Shown here: piece by piece, positions 1 to 13,486 of the stretch
How the letters are laid out: each line of letters opens with the position of its first letter
Position numbering within the stretch: position 1 is the first letter of the stretch
NCBI GenBank assembly: GCA_023653625.1
Contig: CM042898.1
Span: 6,633,001-6,697,000, forward strand
From: Triadica sebifera
Lineage: Eukaryota; Streptophyta; Magnoliopsida; Malpighiales; Euphorbiaceae
Reading direction: 5' to 3'
DNA: 64,000 nt
Position numbers and translations under genes: made by a program
The notes under the pieces: model-generated
What the model was told of the DNA's origin: nothing
The model's input: only the letters and a program-made list of their open reading frames with translations
Database searches by the model: none

Positions 1-310
1 AATGTTGATTCAGTTTCACAATTTTCTGAAATTTTTATTTTACTCTTTGCCACTTTGTTGGTGTTTGTTCTCTTCCGCTTGCAGGCAGTGGCATTTATCC
101 AACTACTATTGGGTACTTGAGTAGCAGAATACCAGGTAAATCCGAAGGTTGCATATTTCGGTTCACGTTAATGACTTGTCTGCTTCAGCATAACATCTAA
201 TTTATTTTTATCAGTTGGGGGGAGGTGAATGCAAAGATTTGAAGCTATTGTCCCCAGAGGTAACTGGTAAGTACTCGAGTCACTAGAGTTCTATTGAACA
301 GCCAGAATAA
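1..310 (+). other. Possible exons at the left window edge, unidentified
   Basis: A short stretch at about 83-136 is preceded by a pyrimidine-rich tract ending in gcag and followed by gtaaat, so it looks like an internal exon. It reads SGIYPTTIGYLSSRIP in its only open frame. A second candidate at about 215-260 follows ttttatcag and ends before gtaactgg. Joining the two reaches a stop almost at once, so this could be the 3' end of a gene, a pseudogene, or chance. I do not recognise the family. Confidence 0.2.
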
Positions 311-1536
311 GGAGTATTCCATATTAATGCAAGCCTTAAATCAACAGTCATCTCTTGCTCATTGCTATGCATTCCCATATATGGTTTTATGTCAACTTTT
401 TACTCCTTTATCTTTATGAAATAATCACTTATATATACGGACTAAAATATTATTTAATAGAAGTTTTGGGAACAAAATAGAATCTTTTTGGACTTAAAAA
501 GTATAGTTCCATATAAATTTTAGGGAGGAAAGTCTAATAATTTAAAAAAAAAAAAAGAACTTTAGTTTAATTTAGAGAGAGAGCATATTGATAATCTTTC
601 TCATAATGCTGAGATTTCACCCTGTTAAAATCATGAACTGTTAGTGAAAGATTCGATACTAGTGTTGCTTCTTTTGTCTTGTAGCCATGTGAGTATTCAA
701 CTTATGAACTAAAATGATGAAAAGGATATGAAAGAAAATGGAAAATGAAATTACGGTGTAGGAGTAGCAGTACCTGATTTTCTTGGATGAATGAAAGAAA
801 AAGAGACTTATTCTATCTCACAGATATAAATGGATATCAATAGATATGCTGCTTTTAGTTGATTACATCAACATTTAAAACTGATTGCTGAATAGTCTCT
901 CAACATATTACATATGAAGCCAACTACTCTATCAATCAACTTTTTCCAATTCACATTCCATTGGGAGACACTAAGCTAAGCAAAACAAGAACAAGCTCAC
1001 AGGTTCTTATAAATTAATCAAAACCTGACATTCTCTCAACATGTTAGTATACAATAATTTAGTATTTTAATTAGTCAAAATTTACAACGTTACTGCCACT
1101 TGGGAATATTTTTATGATGCAGCTGATCTGATGGCTCGTCTCTATGTGAGTAATTCGAAAGCCTCTCTTCCAATTCCAAGTCAAGTATCTCAATTCTCTA
1201 CTAATAAATCCTTGTGTTAGTTCACATCTGCTTCGAGAAACAACATAACTATATGTCACTGGACGCAAGAACTTCACCAATTAATTCTTTCCTGATCATC
1301 TTTAAAATGTCCGAGACCTATACAGTACATAATAGGCACTACCATTTAGAATTGTTATGCAACAAGGAAGGAAACTAGTGATTGATATTAATTTACTCAA
1401 AAGAAGAGGGGTCTAGGAACTCTCATACACAAACAAGAGCACAGGAAAATGTTCTTTCGAATCCAGCGTGAAACAGGACCCATAAAAAGGGCACTTCGTA
1501 TTTCAGAAAGATCGAGAAAACAGAATTTGTTCTCAC
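311..1536. other. Non-coding stretch downstream of the WAP-like gene
   Basis: AT-rich sequence with poly-A runs near 541 and 886. The last coding exon and 3' UTR of the minus-strand WPP domain-associated gene should lie here if the gene is intact. I looked for a short exon continuing the coiled-coil tail and found none with matching phase and splice sites. No other gene is supported. Confidence 0.4.
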
Positions 1537-4500
1537 CTCAAAATACTGTTGCAACACTGGTGAATAGTGATGCAATATATTGTATATCTTTTCAAGTAGG
1601 CATGACAGCACTTCTACTTGATTGCCCAACAGATCCACCTGTAAAAGAGAACTCTGAGGAAAATGTATATAATGGTATAATGACACGAATATAGTGAAGA
1701 CTACATTCCATTTGAGATAAAAGATGAAAGATAAATTAATATTAAAATTAAAAAGTACAAACACACATTCCATAGTCAAAACAGTCTGCAAACTTAATTT
1801 CACTAACTTCACAGACACAGGTTAAGGGTCAAAAATTAAAATAAAAAGAAGATAGCTTAGCACCTCAGTTTCAGCCTTCCTAAGATTCTCACATCGATTG
1901 AAAAAAGCCTTCTCATAAATCCATTCTTTCCTCCTCTGTCTGGCAACAAGTTCAGCAAATGGATTTAAATGAAGCATTGCTCCTTCCAACCTGTAAGTAC
2001 AGGAATCTTTTCATTTGACAAACCAGAACTACATTTGGTAGTATAAATTAGAGACATAACTTTCTAGAACATATTTCGAAGTCTCACTAATGAATTGAAT
2101 AAAAAATAAATACTATATGCCATCAGAATGGTGGAAGCTTCATATCAAAACAATACAAGGAAAGATAATCCCAACATAAATTTGAAAACATTTGCCACCA
2201 ATATCAGAATGCAGGAAGAGACAGCTCTTGAAACAGTTATTCATAAATAAATAAATAAAAGGCAAAAGAGTTCATGGAAAAGTGAAGTACTTCATAATGT
2301 TCAGCTCCAATTTTTCTTCAACTCTGCACTTGAAGTCCATAAACACTTGAAAAAATTCCATGATAGGTGTAAATGCAGAATAAGATGTAGTTATAACTTT
2401 CACCTCCTTAATTGCTTTCCTTTGCAACCAAGAGGGCTTCCTTTCTCTTGCAGAAGCTAAAGAACCTAACTGATTATCGAACCTTTCTACATCTTCAGCT
2501 GCTACACCTAGACCTGATCTTAACTCACTAACTAGTGCCTTACTCACAGTCAAATGATCCAAAGCAATCATAACTTCGTTGCTCACAGAAGCACAAGTGA
2601 TTCCCATCTCAGATAACAACTCTCGAGAAATCTTTAGCTTGTTTAACTTTTCATGCTTCAGCTGTGCATTGTACTCCTTAATTTCAGAAATTTCTGTTTG
2701 AATCAAACTCTTCTCACAGTTCAATTGAGAATCTTGTTTTTGAATCAAAGTATCCTCTTCATTAACCTCTTGACCTCCATGTAATTTGTTAGATGAAGAG
2801 AAATCTTTTAAGATTTTGAAATTTTCCTGGCCTGCAACTTCTTTGAATGCAGTACTAGCTTCTTTCACAGACTCACTAACAACAAGCAGGAAAATTTCTT
2901 CCTTAATGAGGCTCACAAAATTGTGAGCATCCATCTCCTTCTTCCAGTCTCTGCACATTTCTCTAAAGAAAATTTTGTTGACATCCTCCTTAATTGAATA
3001 TTCCACACAGTTAAAGTATTTATTACAAACTGGGAATCCATAGATACAATTCTCTGAAGTCTTCACTTCATTAGGTTTGCTTACTAACTGATTTCGGCAG
3101 CTTGCAATATCTGTGAGAGTCTCTTCTAAGGCAATCTGATAAATCTTCTCCCAAATAAGGTTTTCGGTGTCTGATCTTTCAATAATCTCTTTCCACTCCT
3201 GGCACAATTTCCCATAGAGGAATCTAGATACTTCCTCCCTTAATTTCCCCTCTAAAATCACCTCATTGAATTTTGTGATTATGTGATTAGCAGTTTCTGT
3301 TATATCTCTAAAACTCCCTTCAGAAGCAATTCTATATATTTCTTCCCTAACAAGGCTTTCAGTATCATATCTTTCAATAAATTCATTCCACTCCTTGCAT
3401 ATTTCCCCAAAAAAGACCTTTGATATTTCCTCCCTCAGTTTTCCTTCTAAATTATAGTCTTCCAGACAAGAGCTTACGGCCATGGCATCTTGACATTCTA
3501 TCAATAGAATGTTAAGAGAAGCACAAAAATCCTTCACCACCTCACTGAACACCGAATAATGTATTTCTTCTGTGATCTGAACATCAATCTTGTCACTTTC
3601 CATCTGTTTATTCAATTCATTGACCATTTTCTTCAGCATATTTACATGCTCACCTTCTCTTTTTAGGATCTCCATGCCATTCCTACATAACTCATTATCA
3701 GATGTCAGACCTTTTAAAAGGGTAGCGCAAGTATTTTTCATTACCATGGTCTGCAAACTTGTATCCTCCTTATCTTCTTTCAGCATCCTTATTTCATCAT
3801 GAAATGATTCATTTAATCTATCAGAAATTGAAATTTGGTTCACTGTCTTCTGGCCGTCTTCCATATCATCAATGAGAGATAGCTCCTCGTGCCTATTATT
3901 GAAGTTACACAACCTTTTCTTCGAAGAACTTTCCTCCTTGCCATCACCTTCATGGTGGCTGAAATTTTTACCAAGTTTTTCATTTTTGTTAATTAGATTT
4001 TCCATTCTTACAATTACATCCTGAAACCTTCTTGAATTAACTAAATCATCTTCTCCCACAGGGTATGGCCACCCTTTTTCCCCAAGAATTTCTCGCTTTG
4101 CCCGATTTAGCTCTTCGCTTTTTTTCTTGATAATGGATTCATGATTCTTTATCATTTTAGCAACATAGTTATCACCATCTTCTGTATCTTCTTCATTGAG
4201 CTGCGTCTGTTGATCTACTTTCATATCCCTTGACGTTGAATTTTTTATTCTGCCGTGACTACTTTCTTCTGATGAAGATCTTCCTATTGGCTTTACAGAA
4301 ATCTTGCCCTCATGATTGCTTTCTGATAGGCAAAGAGCAATTAGTTCATCATGACAGTATTTAATCTCTTTCACCATATCTGACAAATGTTTAATCCATC
4401 CAAAAGAAATTTGTTTCTCTTGCCATCTGACTTCTGATTGGAAACTCTCCTGTATGTCCCCAATAAAACCTTTGACCAGAATAGATAATGCATCCTTCTC

Positions 4501-5241
4501 TATTGTCCACCTCCATTGCTGCTCTACGGGTTCTGTCTCAGACAAGAAAATAGCACTCTGCATCTTTCCAAAAGCAATATCAAGTGTTTCTTTTAAGATG
4601 TCTATGTCTATGCCCATCATCTCAATCTGTAAGCTGTCACAACTTCGATTTCTCCTTCTATCTAGGAACTTATTTTCAGGTTCAAGTTTTTGTTTGATAT
4701 TCCACACCTGCTGTTCCACTGAATGTTTCAACCCAGATAAATCCTCATCTCTTTCTTCATCTGCACTAGCCTGATTGCCTTGAATGAGTTCTTCAACACC
4801 TTCAGTTTTTGTTGTCTCGTTCCTGAGCTTGGCTAGTAGAGAATGTAATTCTCTTTCTTTGGTTTCAAGTTCCTTTCTAAGCTTCATCTCATTTTCGAAT
4901 CTGTCAGTTAACTCTTTATCCTTATCTGCAATTGCCTGCTGTGCATCTTTGAGGCGTCCTACAAGACGATCTTTGATTTCTGCCAAGTCCCCTAACACCT
5001 CCTCATCGCTGCTTTCAAAACTGCTGTCTGATTCTTCTTGAACAAACCTCCAACAGCCCTCCAACTGCATCACTGCTAACTCATAAAACTTGGATATCTC
5101 AGTCAAGCACTCAATAACACCTTCCCTTCGCTGAGCTCGTTCGTGTGCTTTATCCATTGCACGGTGCACAATCCACATCATCGTTGAATCTGCCAAGGAG
5201 AGTTTGTACTTCCCACCTACTCTGCCAAATACCTCATCCAT
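1537..5241 (-). CDS. WAP: WPP domain-associated protein (WAP-like), long coiled-coil protein
   Basis: Minus-strand gene with at least three coding exons: 5241-2291 (983 codons plus 2 nt), 1990-1864 and 1638-1537. The donors read GTACTT, GTGCTA and GTGAGA, the acceptors end in ACAG, and phases agree at both joins. The product exceeds 1050 residues: a conserved N-terminal block (MDEVFGRVGGKYKLSLADS), then long charged heptad-rich coiled coil. The spliced tail (EGAMLHLNPFAELVARQRR, then VDLLGNQVEVLSCLLEKIY, then HHYSPVLQQYFE) matches my recollection of the conserved tail of plant WAP proteins. In tomato, WAP binds the WPP-domain protein MAF1 and is linked to the nuclear envelope and endomembranes. 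Three related blocks of about 65-75 residues lie near residues 596-810. The final exon after 1537 was not found. The start codon is followed at once by the conserved N-terminus. An upstream acceptor near 5262 suggests an intron in the 5' UTR. Confidence 0.85.
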
Positions 5242-6376
5242 TTCTCAGAAAACTAATGAAAACCTTGGTACTGAAACAATAAATAATAAAGGCTATAATA
5301 TTGGTGCTCAAATTGCAGTCTACTAACCAATTTATCCTGTGGGGAATATAAGACTAAAACCCTGCATAGAAAGAGTCTTAAAGCCTAGCAGGATTCCAAT
5401 TTGTTAAAAATTAAAGATATGAATATGTCAAATAATTAAGAGAACAAGATCTACTCTCCCTCTATTTAGCCTTCCATACCTTTAAATGTGGATCAACCAA
5501 CTAATTATTCTATATTTAACATAACTTAGTCATCATACACTCCCCAAATACCTCAAAAGCAGCTTTAACCCTTCCTCTCTCTCTCTCTGCTCCATTCTTG
5601 GAATTTAGTTATTTGAGTCCGTCGCTGATTTTGAGATCATCTTCACATCTGAAAACCAGACAGCATCTCTTCCCTTTCCTTACTCAACAATGTCAGGCTT
5701 GCATTGATCTGGACCTAAACAGATATGTACTAAAAAGAATTCATGTAGACATTTCAACAAATAGATAGACTGAATTAGAAAGATAGAAATTTTGTCGCAT
5801 TAAACATGCAATTGATCCATTTCAGCATGAAACTAAAATTGAGATCCCCACCTAAAGATTTCAGATTTCATAAAGTCTCCACTAAATTTTGCAAAAAAAA
5901 AAAAAAAAAAGTCCAGTCAACACAATCTTATACCAGAAAAATCTCTGGAAAGAAATTTTAAACGAAAATTAAGGCAATGAAATTTGTTTCTTGGTTGAGC
6001 TATTTACTACTTTCCGAAATCTTGAAACAGTAAAGTAGAATTGCACATTGAAAGCGGAATTATAGATTGTACGGGGCTTAATCAATAAAAAATAAAAAAT
6101 TCTAAATCTTTGAGTGTATTTTTGGCTTTAGACAATTCTTTTACTTTCATCAATTCTATCAATTTCAATTGTACCTGTAAATCCCATTGGATTCGGCAGA
6201 TTTGTATAATTTTTTTTTTCATTAAATAAAAAAAGTAGAATGAAAATTTTGACTTTTAAACAATAATTTAAAATAAAAAAGATAAAATTAGGTTAAATGC
6301 AAATCAAAAAATAAAAATTTTAATTCAATACAAATTAAAATCAAGTTACAGCCCTAGAAATTTAATTTCAACATAA
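5242..6376. other. 5' UTR/promoter side of the WAP-like gene and intergenic DNA
   Basis: On the minus strand an acceptor (ttgtttcag) lies about 20 bases upstream of the WAP start codon, so the leader is probably spliced. The upstream leader exon may include the CT-rich run at 5575-5590. Beyond about 5700 the DNA is AT-rich with a poly-A run near 5890-5910, and I see no gene. Confidence 0.35.
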
Positions 6377-6663
6377 TGTTATGATCAAAGATCGTAACCA
6401 AGGTTCAATTCGTGGGAAGACGACCAACTAGAGAGGATGAGAGAGAGAGATTAGAGAGAAGGAGAATAACTGTCAATTGTATTCAAGAATTCTTGATTTG
6501 TACATTTTAATTATTTATATACATGGCTATTCAATGATTAATTCTCTAGCAATTCACTCATTTGCTACTTAATAACTCACATCACCACCTAACAACTTTT
6601 TAACAACCTCTTAACGACCTGATGGCTTATACTCCTCTTAACAGCAATAATCGTCGCTCTACA
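6377..6663 (-). repeat. 3' LTR of the decayed gypsy element
   Basis: It begins tgttatgatc on the plus strand and pairs with 13487-13795 through shared blocks such as agatcgtaaccaagg/agatcataaccaagg and the region around acctaacaac. The next bases inside form a purine-rich tract on the minus strand, as expected of a polypurine tract. Confidence 0.65.
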
Positions 6664-7505
6664 CTTAAACTCCCTCGTGTGCCTCTCAGTTACTTATGAA
6701 ATTGAGAACAAATAAATGACCATTGTTCTCAAGTATTATCTTTTGGCTGCATATTCATGCCTTGTACCAAAACATGCTCCTCTGTAATCCCCTTGAGTAT
6801 GACCCTCTTGTCTACAATGGTCTGAGGCTCAGCCATGCACTAACCATAAGCATTGGTCATGGGTAGCTGTTGTACTCCAGCTATGGACTGTTTAAGCAAA
6901 GACACATGGAAAACATCATGTATCCCATATCTGTAGGCAATTTCAACTTATAAGCAACCAGACCAATTCAAGCCGCCACTTGATAGGGCCCATAATACTT
7001 AGCTGACAATTTTAGGCACTTCTTTATTGGCACAAAGATCTATCTATAAAGCTGTAGCTTCAAATAAATCTAATTCCCACATAAAATTCTCTCACTTTTA
7101 CCCCTGTTAACTAACTGTTTCATGCGACCCTGAGCAAGTGGTCCTCCAACAAACCAGCCATCTGCTGCCTCTTCTAAACCCAGTCTTCAGCTGTTGTTGT
7201 TGTCTCAATGGTATCTAAGATGGAGAATGCAAAAGACTTGTAACCATACAAGGCTTCAAATGGTGAAATTTTATTGTTGTTATGGTGTGAACAGTTATAC
7301 CCATACTCTGCCAAACTCAACCATTTACCCAACTACTTGATTTAGTAAATGCCATACAAGGCAAATAGGTCTCCGAGTATGGTCATCAGACTGGGTGATA
7401 AGCTGCACTATGTAATGAGGTCCCCAACAACTTGAGGAGTTCTTTCAAAGGACTTTGTGAAAATTTTGTCTATTTCTCTTGCAATTGACTAAGGTATATA
7501 ATTCA

Positions 7506-10370
7506 TGTAACATCTCCTTACCCTACTAATATTAGTAAGGTAAGTGAATGTCACCAAATTCTTTATTTCGAAATTAAAATTTATTATTGCAATCATTTAA
7601 CATAATTTTAGGGTGAAATACACAGATGATACCTCAATTATATGACACGTAACAATTCAGTACCCAAATTATTATTTGTAACAGAAAAATACTTAAATTA
7701 CTATTTTATAACACAAAAGTACCCTACGTCATTCTCTATTAGATTTATTAACGGTGCACTGATGTGGATTTTCCGTATCTATAAAAAAAAATTTCACCTA
7801 AATTCCACATTTGCAAAATGAATCTCACAAAAAATTTCCCTCATTTTCTCTTACTTTCCCTCATTTTATAAGCATTTAAACAAAATTTCCTTCACTTTCT
7901 TTTCAACCAAACAATTGTAGAAGAAAAATTTAAGAATCTCAGTATCCATAATTTTTTTTTCTTCTTTAAATACTTTCGACTATCACGAATTTGATTTGAA
8001 CAAACACTTCAAACATTCAACAAGAATGACTTGTATTAGAAAAAAAAAATGCAAGCCCTATAAATTTAAATATAAAGAATAAGAAGATTTGGGAAGTAAG
8101 ACAAAAAAAAACATATTTTTTTATTTTTTGTTGAATGAAAATGTGAGATCTACAACTTTCCAAGAAAAGCAAAAGAGATGTAATAATGCTTAAAAATTAA
8201 AAACTACCGAACAACCCAAATAATGCATCTAATAACAAATGGGTTTCTTCAATTTCCTAAATTTTTATTAGATACACAAAGAAAATTTCGATCCTAACAC
8301 GTCAAAAAAATTTGACACCTAGGTATTAAAGATTCTTCTCCAAATACATAGCTTATTTAAGAGGGATTTAATTTGTTCTCAAATTCTAACAACCATAGAA
8401 ATATCTTTGATTCTAAAAGTGATACCAACAGTCATGGAAACACCTTGTTACATGAGTAAAATTGGGTTTTAATAGTTGGATTTCTTATTTTTCTTGTTAA
8501 TATCACAGTTAGGATCCAAGCCGGTCAAAATAAAGAAGACACCTAATAGCGGAGCCCATGGAAACCATAATAGGGCGATAGAGGTTAAACAACCGATGAT
8601 CTTGAGAGCTTCGAATCGGAAGTAATTACTAGTGATAAGAAAAAAAATCCAGGTGCATATATGGCAATAAAAAGAAATTCAGTTCTTTGTTCTTATATTG
8701 ATTGAAGAAATTGGGATATTAAGGGTTAGTTGAAAGACAAAGAATGACCTTTTTGAAAAAAGACAAAAGAACATATTGGAAAGAAAAAGGAATACCTTTA
8801 GATAGTTTCAAGAAAACTTACAGATCAAAAATGGAGGAGAGAGATTTTTTGAGTTTTAAATTGAAAAAAGAAAGATTTTGAATTGAATGAGATGCAGTAC
8901 TGGTGGAAATACATGTCATATATATTTTTAATATATTGTACATGCATAAAATTCTCGTCAGCACACCGTTAATAAATCTAACAGAGAATAACGTCAAGTA
9001 CTTTTATGTTACAAAATAATAGTTTAAATATTTTTCTGTTACAAATAATAATTTAAGTACTAAGTTATTACGTGTCATATTGTTAGAGTACCGTCTGTGT
9101 AATTCACCCCATAATCTTACTAGTAATTATCGAAACATAATTTTAATTACAATCTTTTTTTTTTAAAACCCAACAAAATAATAATGTTATGTACCATTTT
9201 AAATAAATTCATCAACTATAAAATATTACATCTCCTAAAAGATTATATACAAAAATTTATTAAGTATTTTTTTATTTACAAATCTCAAAATATGAGTATC
9301 ACATAGCATGAGAATTAAACTTAATAATATCTATTATCAAAGTTTATATACCCAAAATAAAAATATCTTCAGATGATATTATCCAATTTCCAGCGTTTCT
9401 ATCTTTCTGACAACTGCTATCTTTATCTACTGGCTACCTCAATATCTGCACGTAAGAAAAACTACACGCCCTAAATTACTAACTTAGTAGTAATTTATGT
9501 GGCAAAAACTTAACATGCGTTTTATAAAATTTCACATATTCATACATTTTATGCCAAATAAAAAAAATCACATGTTTACTAAAAATAAATTGAACGAAAA
9601 ATGCATTCTTTTGTGATTTTTTAGCATATAAATTTCTTTTGCATATAATAATTACGTTAATTGCTAATATCATCATATTTGTTTCATCATTATTGTTGTT
9701 ATTATTTTAATCATAAATATTGTTAGTATTATTATTATTAATATTACTATATTATACTCAATTTTATTTAATTCATAGTTAATTATAATAAATAAATTTT
9801 ATCACACATTATTTTATTTTGTTTGCTCAAATTTATACCCTTAATATCTATATTGGAACTATAAGTTTGGATATAGGGCATTGTCCACTAGCAATTTTAA
9901 CTCGGTGCATAATATATACGTAAATTAACTCGGCATATTTTATGCCTATATATATAATCAGCTCAATACATTTAATGTCTACGTAAAATAATCAACTCGG
10001 CGTTTTTATACTTACGTATCAAAAGGCTCTATTTTTTTCTTACCCTTTTATTGGTATGTCATTCTATCATTTACCCTAATTCTAAGCTAGGTGTTTTATA
10101 GTTTATTTATTTTATCTCAATTTAATTAAATATTTATTTATTTTTATTTTGTTCTATTATTGTAATTTCATACTTTAAGTTTAGTGTTATATTACATTCT
10201 TATCATATAAAACACATTATCTAATTATTAGCTCATAGTTTTATCTCTCCATAAATTTTATGGGCCTAATAGCTCATTTGACTCTATAATTACTCATGTA
10301 AATATAATTCATATTATATCATAAGCCCTAACTTAGTATGCCTAAAAAAATTTTCAAGTTCACAATATGC
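7506..10370. mobile_element. Inserted DNA splitting the gypsy element; possible solo LTR
   Basis: The gypsy coding remnants stop near 7490 and resume near 10400. The intervening DNA starts tgtaacatctcc, a typical beginning of plant gypsy LTRs, and has repeated tcggc...tttta motifs at 9900-10020. It may be a solo LTR into which the 7611-9109 element later jumped. The outer ends are not defined and I found no clear duplication. Confidence 0.35.
7611..9109. mobile_element. Mutator-like element with long terminal inverted repeats (non-autonomous)
   Basis: The first 150-170 bases starting gggtgaaatacacaga reappear in reverse complement at 8935-9109, with many scattered differences. The element is flanked by cataatttta (7601-7610) and cataatctta (9110-9119), a 9-10 bp target duplication with one mismatch. 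Long inverted ends plus a 9-bp duplication are the hallmark of TIR-MULEs. The 1.1 kb interior has no open transposase frame. The same terminal sequence family occurs in the element at 42210-44121. Confidence 0.8.
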
Positions 10371-10539
10371 CCTGCACCTGGCAGTTTTTATACTCATGTA
10401 ATTACTCATGAAAAGTCTGGTAGTACTAGGACTAGAGCTAAGGTCATAACTTGCTTCAATTTAGAAAATGACTTATCTGCTTCAGGTCACCACTTGAGTG
10501 TCTTCCTTTAACATATTATTAAATGGTACAATGAGCAAC

Positions 10540-11260
10540 CCATAACCATTAATGAACTTCTTGTAGTACCTTGTTAACCCTAAAAACCCCTTAAGGCCCT
10601 TCAATGTCTCTAGAACTGGTCAACTGAGCATGACATCAATTTTGGTATGGTCTATGGAAACTTCTATAGCAGTGATGATATGCTCCAAATACTCCACTTG
10701 TAAGTGACTGAAAGAGCATTTGGATAATTTGACATACAATTGGTTGTCTTGTAGAAGCTGAAGTACAATAGACAAATGTTATAAATGTTCCTACAAGGAC
10801 TTGTTATAAGCTAGGATGTCATAAAAAAGACAAACAAATATCCTTAAATATAGGCCAAAAATAGAGTTCATTAAAGCTTGAAAGGTAGCAGGGGCATTTG
10901 TAAGCCCAAATGGCATAACCTTGAATTCATCATATCCTTAATGACTTTTGAAAGCAATCTTATGGACATCTTTAATCTTCATCCTGATCTAGTGATAGCC
11001 AGACCTTAAATCAATTTTTAAGAAACACACAACTCAATGTAACTCATCCAACATAACATCAATGACAGGTATAGGAAATTTATCTTTAATAGTATTGTCA
11101 TTCAGCTGCCTATAATCTACGTAGAACCTTCATATGCCATCCTTTTTCTTCACTAGGAGTACTAGTGAAGCAAAAGGGCTAGTGCTTGGCTGAATGATAT
11201 TAGTTTTAAACATCTACACCAATTGTTTTTCAATCTCATTCTTCTAAAAGTGGGGATATT
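10540..11260 (-). pseudogene. Reverse transcriptase remnant of the decayed gypsy element
   Basis: On the minus strand, broken frames carry gypsy reverse transcriptase landmarks. A VDYRQLN-like block followed by KDKFPIP lies near 11060-11140, a KIDLRSGYH-like block near 10990-11025, and an MPFGLTNAP-like block near 10890-10920. Stops interrupt every frame, so no protein can be made. Confidence 0.7.
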
Positions 11261-11602
11261 TGTTACGTCTTATATTGACAAGCTTAGTTAAGTTAATGTC
11301 ATAGTCATAGGTTCTAAAGAGCGAAAAGTTGTCAGGTTTTTTCAACATAACAAGATATTGATCTGGGATTTATTAGGGAAATAAAAAACCAATGAGATTG
11401 TACCCTTTTATAAGTCCTTTTTAAGAACTTGTGTAGTTTCTTGCAAGATATAAATTTAAGATATGCTTCTTTTGTAATTCCAATAAGCATTATTTGAGAA
11501 TTTCCTTTAAACTGAATGTTAACTACATATTGATAAAATCAAAAATCACTGGATTGTGTTCTTTCATACAATCCATCAATAAAACCATGTCATATCCCCC
11601 AA

Positions 11603-11875
11603 CTATAGAATTCGAATGTTGAAGGTAAAAGAATGACCTTGCATCTGCTGATTAAAGTTCAAACACTTAAAGTTGCTCAACATTTTTTGTCCATTTACAA
11701 CTATTGCTACTAATGGAGTTGCTTTCACCATAGATGTACTAGTTTTATAAGCCATATTTAGGTATATGAAGCTATGTGTACTGCCACTATCTATAAAGAT
11801 TATGACGGTTTGACCATCCATAGATCCTTTAATTTTTAAGGTTATTAGAAAAGCACTATCATTAAGAGCATGCAT
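11603..11875 (-). pseudogene. Aspartic protease fragment of the decayed gypsy element
   Basis: A 90-codon open stretch contains FIDSGSTHSFI, the active-site motif (D-S-G) of Ty3/gypsy proteases, followed by a typical VNG turn. It is the best-preserved coding piece of the element. It is cut off on both sides by stops. Confidence 0.75.
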
Positions 11876-12779
11876 AAATAATTCTGTTAATAGCCTTTTC
11901 CTCTAAAATTTTTATCCATTTCTCTCTATATAGGTCATCATCTTGTGGAGAAAACATAAATAACAAAGGTTTGTTTTTACATTGGTGCCTTCGAAAATAT
12001 TTATCCCCATATTTAAAGCATTTTTCTACTCCATTAGGGATTTAGTGTTGGGCTTCTATGTGACTGGAGGTGGTTTAGAGGACTAGTAATGGTGTTATTG
12101 GATAGAAATAGTGGAGAATTATGGTTGTATGATATGTTAGTTTTGTAAGGAGGGCCTTTAAGTCAATCTTTACCTTTTCAAAATAGCTTATATAGGTTGT
12201 TGTTGTAGCTTACCTCCTCATCTTTTAAAGCAAACATAACCAACAAAGAGAATTGATTTTACATTGGTGCCCCAAAAAATATTTGCCCCAACATTTAAAG
12301 CATTGACCATTAAGTCTTTTTTGCTCCATTAGGGATTTAGTGTTTGGCACTTGAGTGACTAGAGGTGGCATAATGTTTATGGTAAAGGGACTAGTAATAG
12401 TGGTCTTAGATGGAAATAGTGGAGAATTGTGGTTGTAGGATACATTGGTTTTGTACGGGGCTTTAAGCCAACCTCTGCCCCTTTTTTGGTATATATACTA
12501 CAAGTATCACATACATTTTACGATTTAAGACTATTCTTATTCGAAAATTAGTTACAATTAGAGTTTCTTACTCCTCCTTCAATGATGTATTTTGTGAAAA
12601 TCAAACTCGAGAGCTTTTTCTCCACAAACTTAATATGTATTGCCAACAAACTTAATATGTATTGCCAACTGCCACAACTGTCTTTTAAGAATAGCTTCTA
12701 GAGGTTGTTCTTGTAGCTTAGCTTATTCAAAGGCTTGATTAAGAGTTAATATCTTAAAAATTTTGACTACTAATATCAA

Positions 12780-13000
12780 TTATTCATTAAGTCCATTGAT
12801 AAAACTCGATATGATATAACTCTCTGTTAAACCTGGATTCGACATCAACACTAGAGATTCAATTCCTCAAATCTCTCTCGGTCTTGCTCTACATTCCCTC
12901 CTTGCCTCAGCTTGTTATATTCCTCTACTGTATCGGACATAGTCATATCACGAAATCTTACACACAGTGCCTCCATAAATTGATCCCAATGTGGATTGAT
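12780..13000 (-). pseudogene. Gag remnant of the decayed gypsy element
   Basis: The minus strand reads ALCVRFRDMTMSDTVEEYNK followed by a FEEL-like block, and after stops a YRVLSMDLMNN-like block. This is the order of the conserved gag core of plant gypsy elements (F...L...V.EY...F..L and the FI.GL block). No intact frame remains. Confidence 0.6.
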
Positions 13001-13486
13001 ATGATGAATCAACCAACCCTTGAAGCCAATTGTCTACCATTTCACCAAAATTACAAAAGTTGCTATTTCTATTTTATAATCCTTTAGAACATTAAAATTT
13101 TGAAAATATTTAAAGCATTTTCATACAAAGTTCCTCATGTTCTACTTTTCAAAAGTAGGTAATTTGATCTTAGGCAATTTGATTTTACCGTTGAAGTCTT
13201 TCATAACACTATCTTCCACTAGCTCAACTAGTGCTGGATTTATGATTGGCCATTGGAACTTGACCTCTACTGCTACTTTCTATAATGGCTTCTAAAAGCT
13301 ATTCAAAGCTTTTTGGAATTTCTCGATCCTTTTCCCAACAACTTAATAGTTCTGCAATCGCTAATTCATGGATTTGAAATGATCCTCAACAGTGAAAGCT
13401 CTATGGGGCTTCAAAAAACAGATTGTCATGAAGATTTGACTATAGTTTCAATTTTCTCCACTAGATCGAGAGGCTCTAGTCCAAGT

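Noticed and set aside
4454..5041. Plus-strand Ser-rich open frames
   Set aside because: They are the reverse side of the Glu/Lys/Asp-rich coiled-coil exon of the WAP-like gene, a composition that leaves the opposite strand open.
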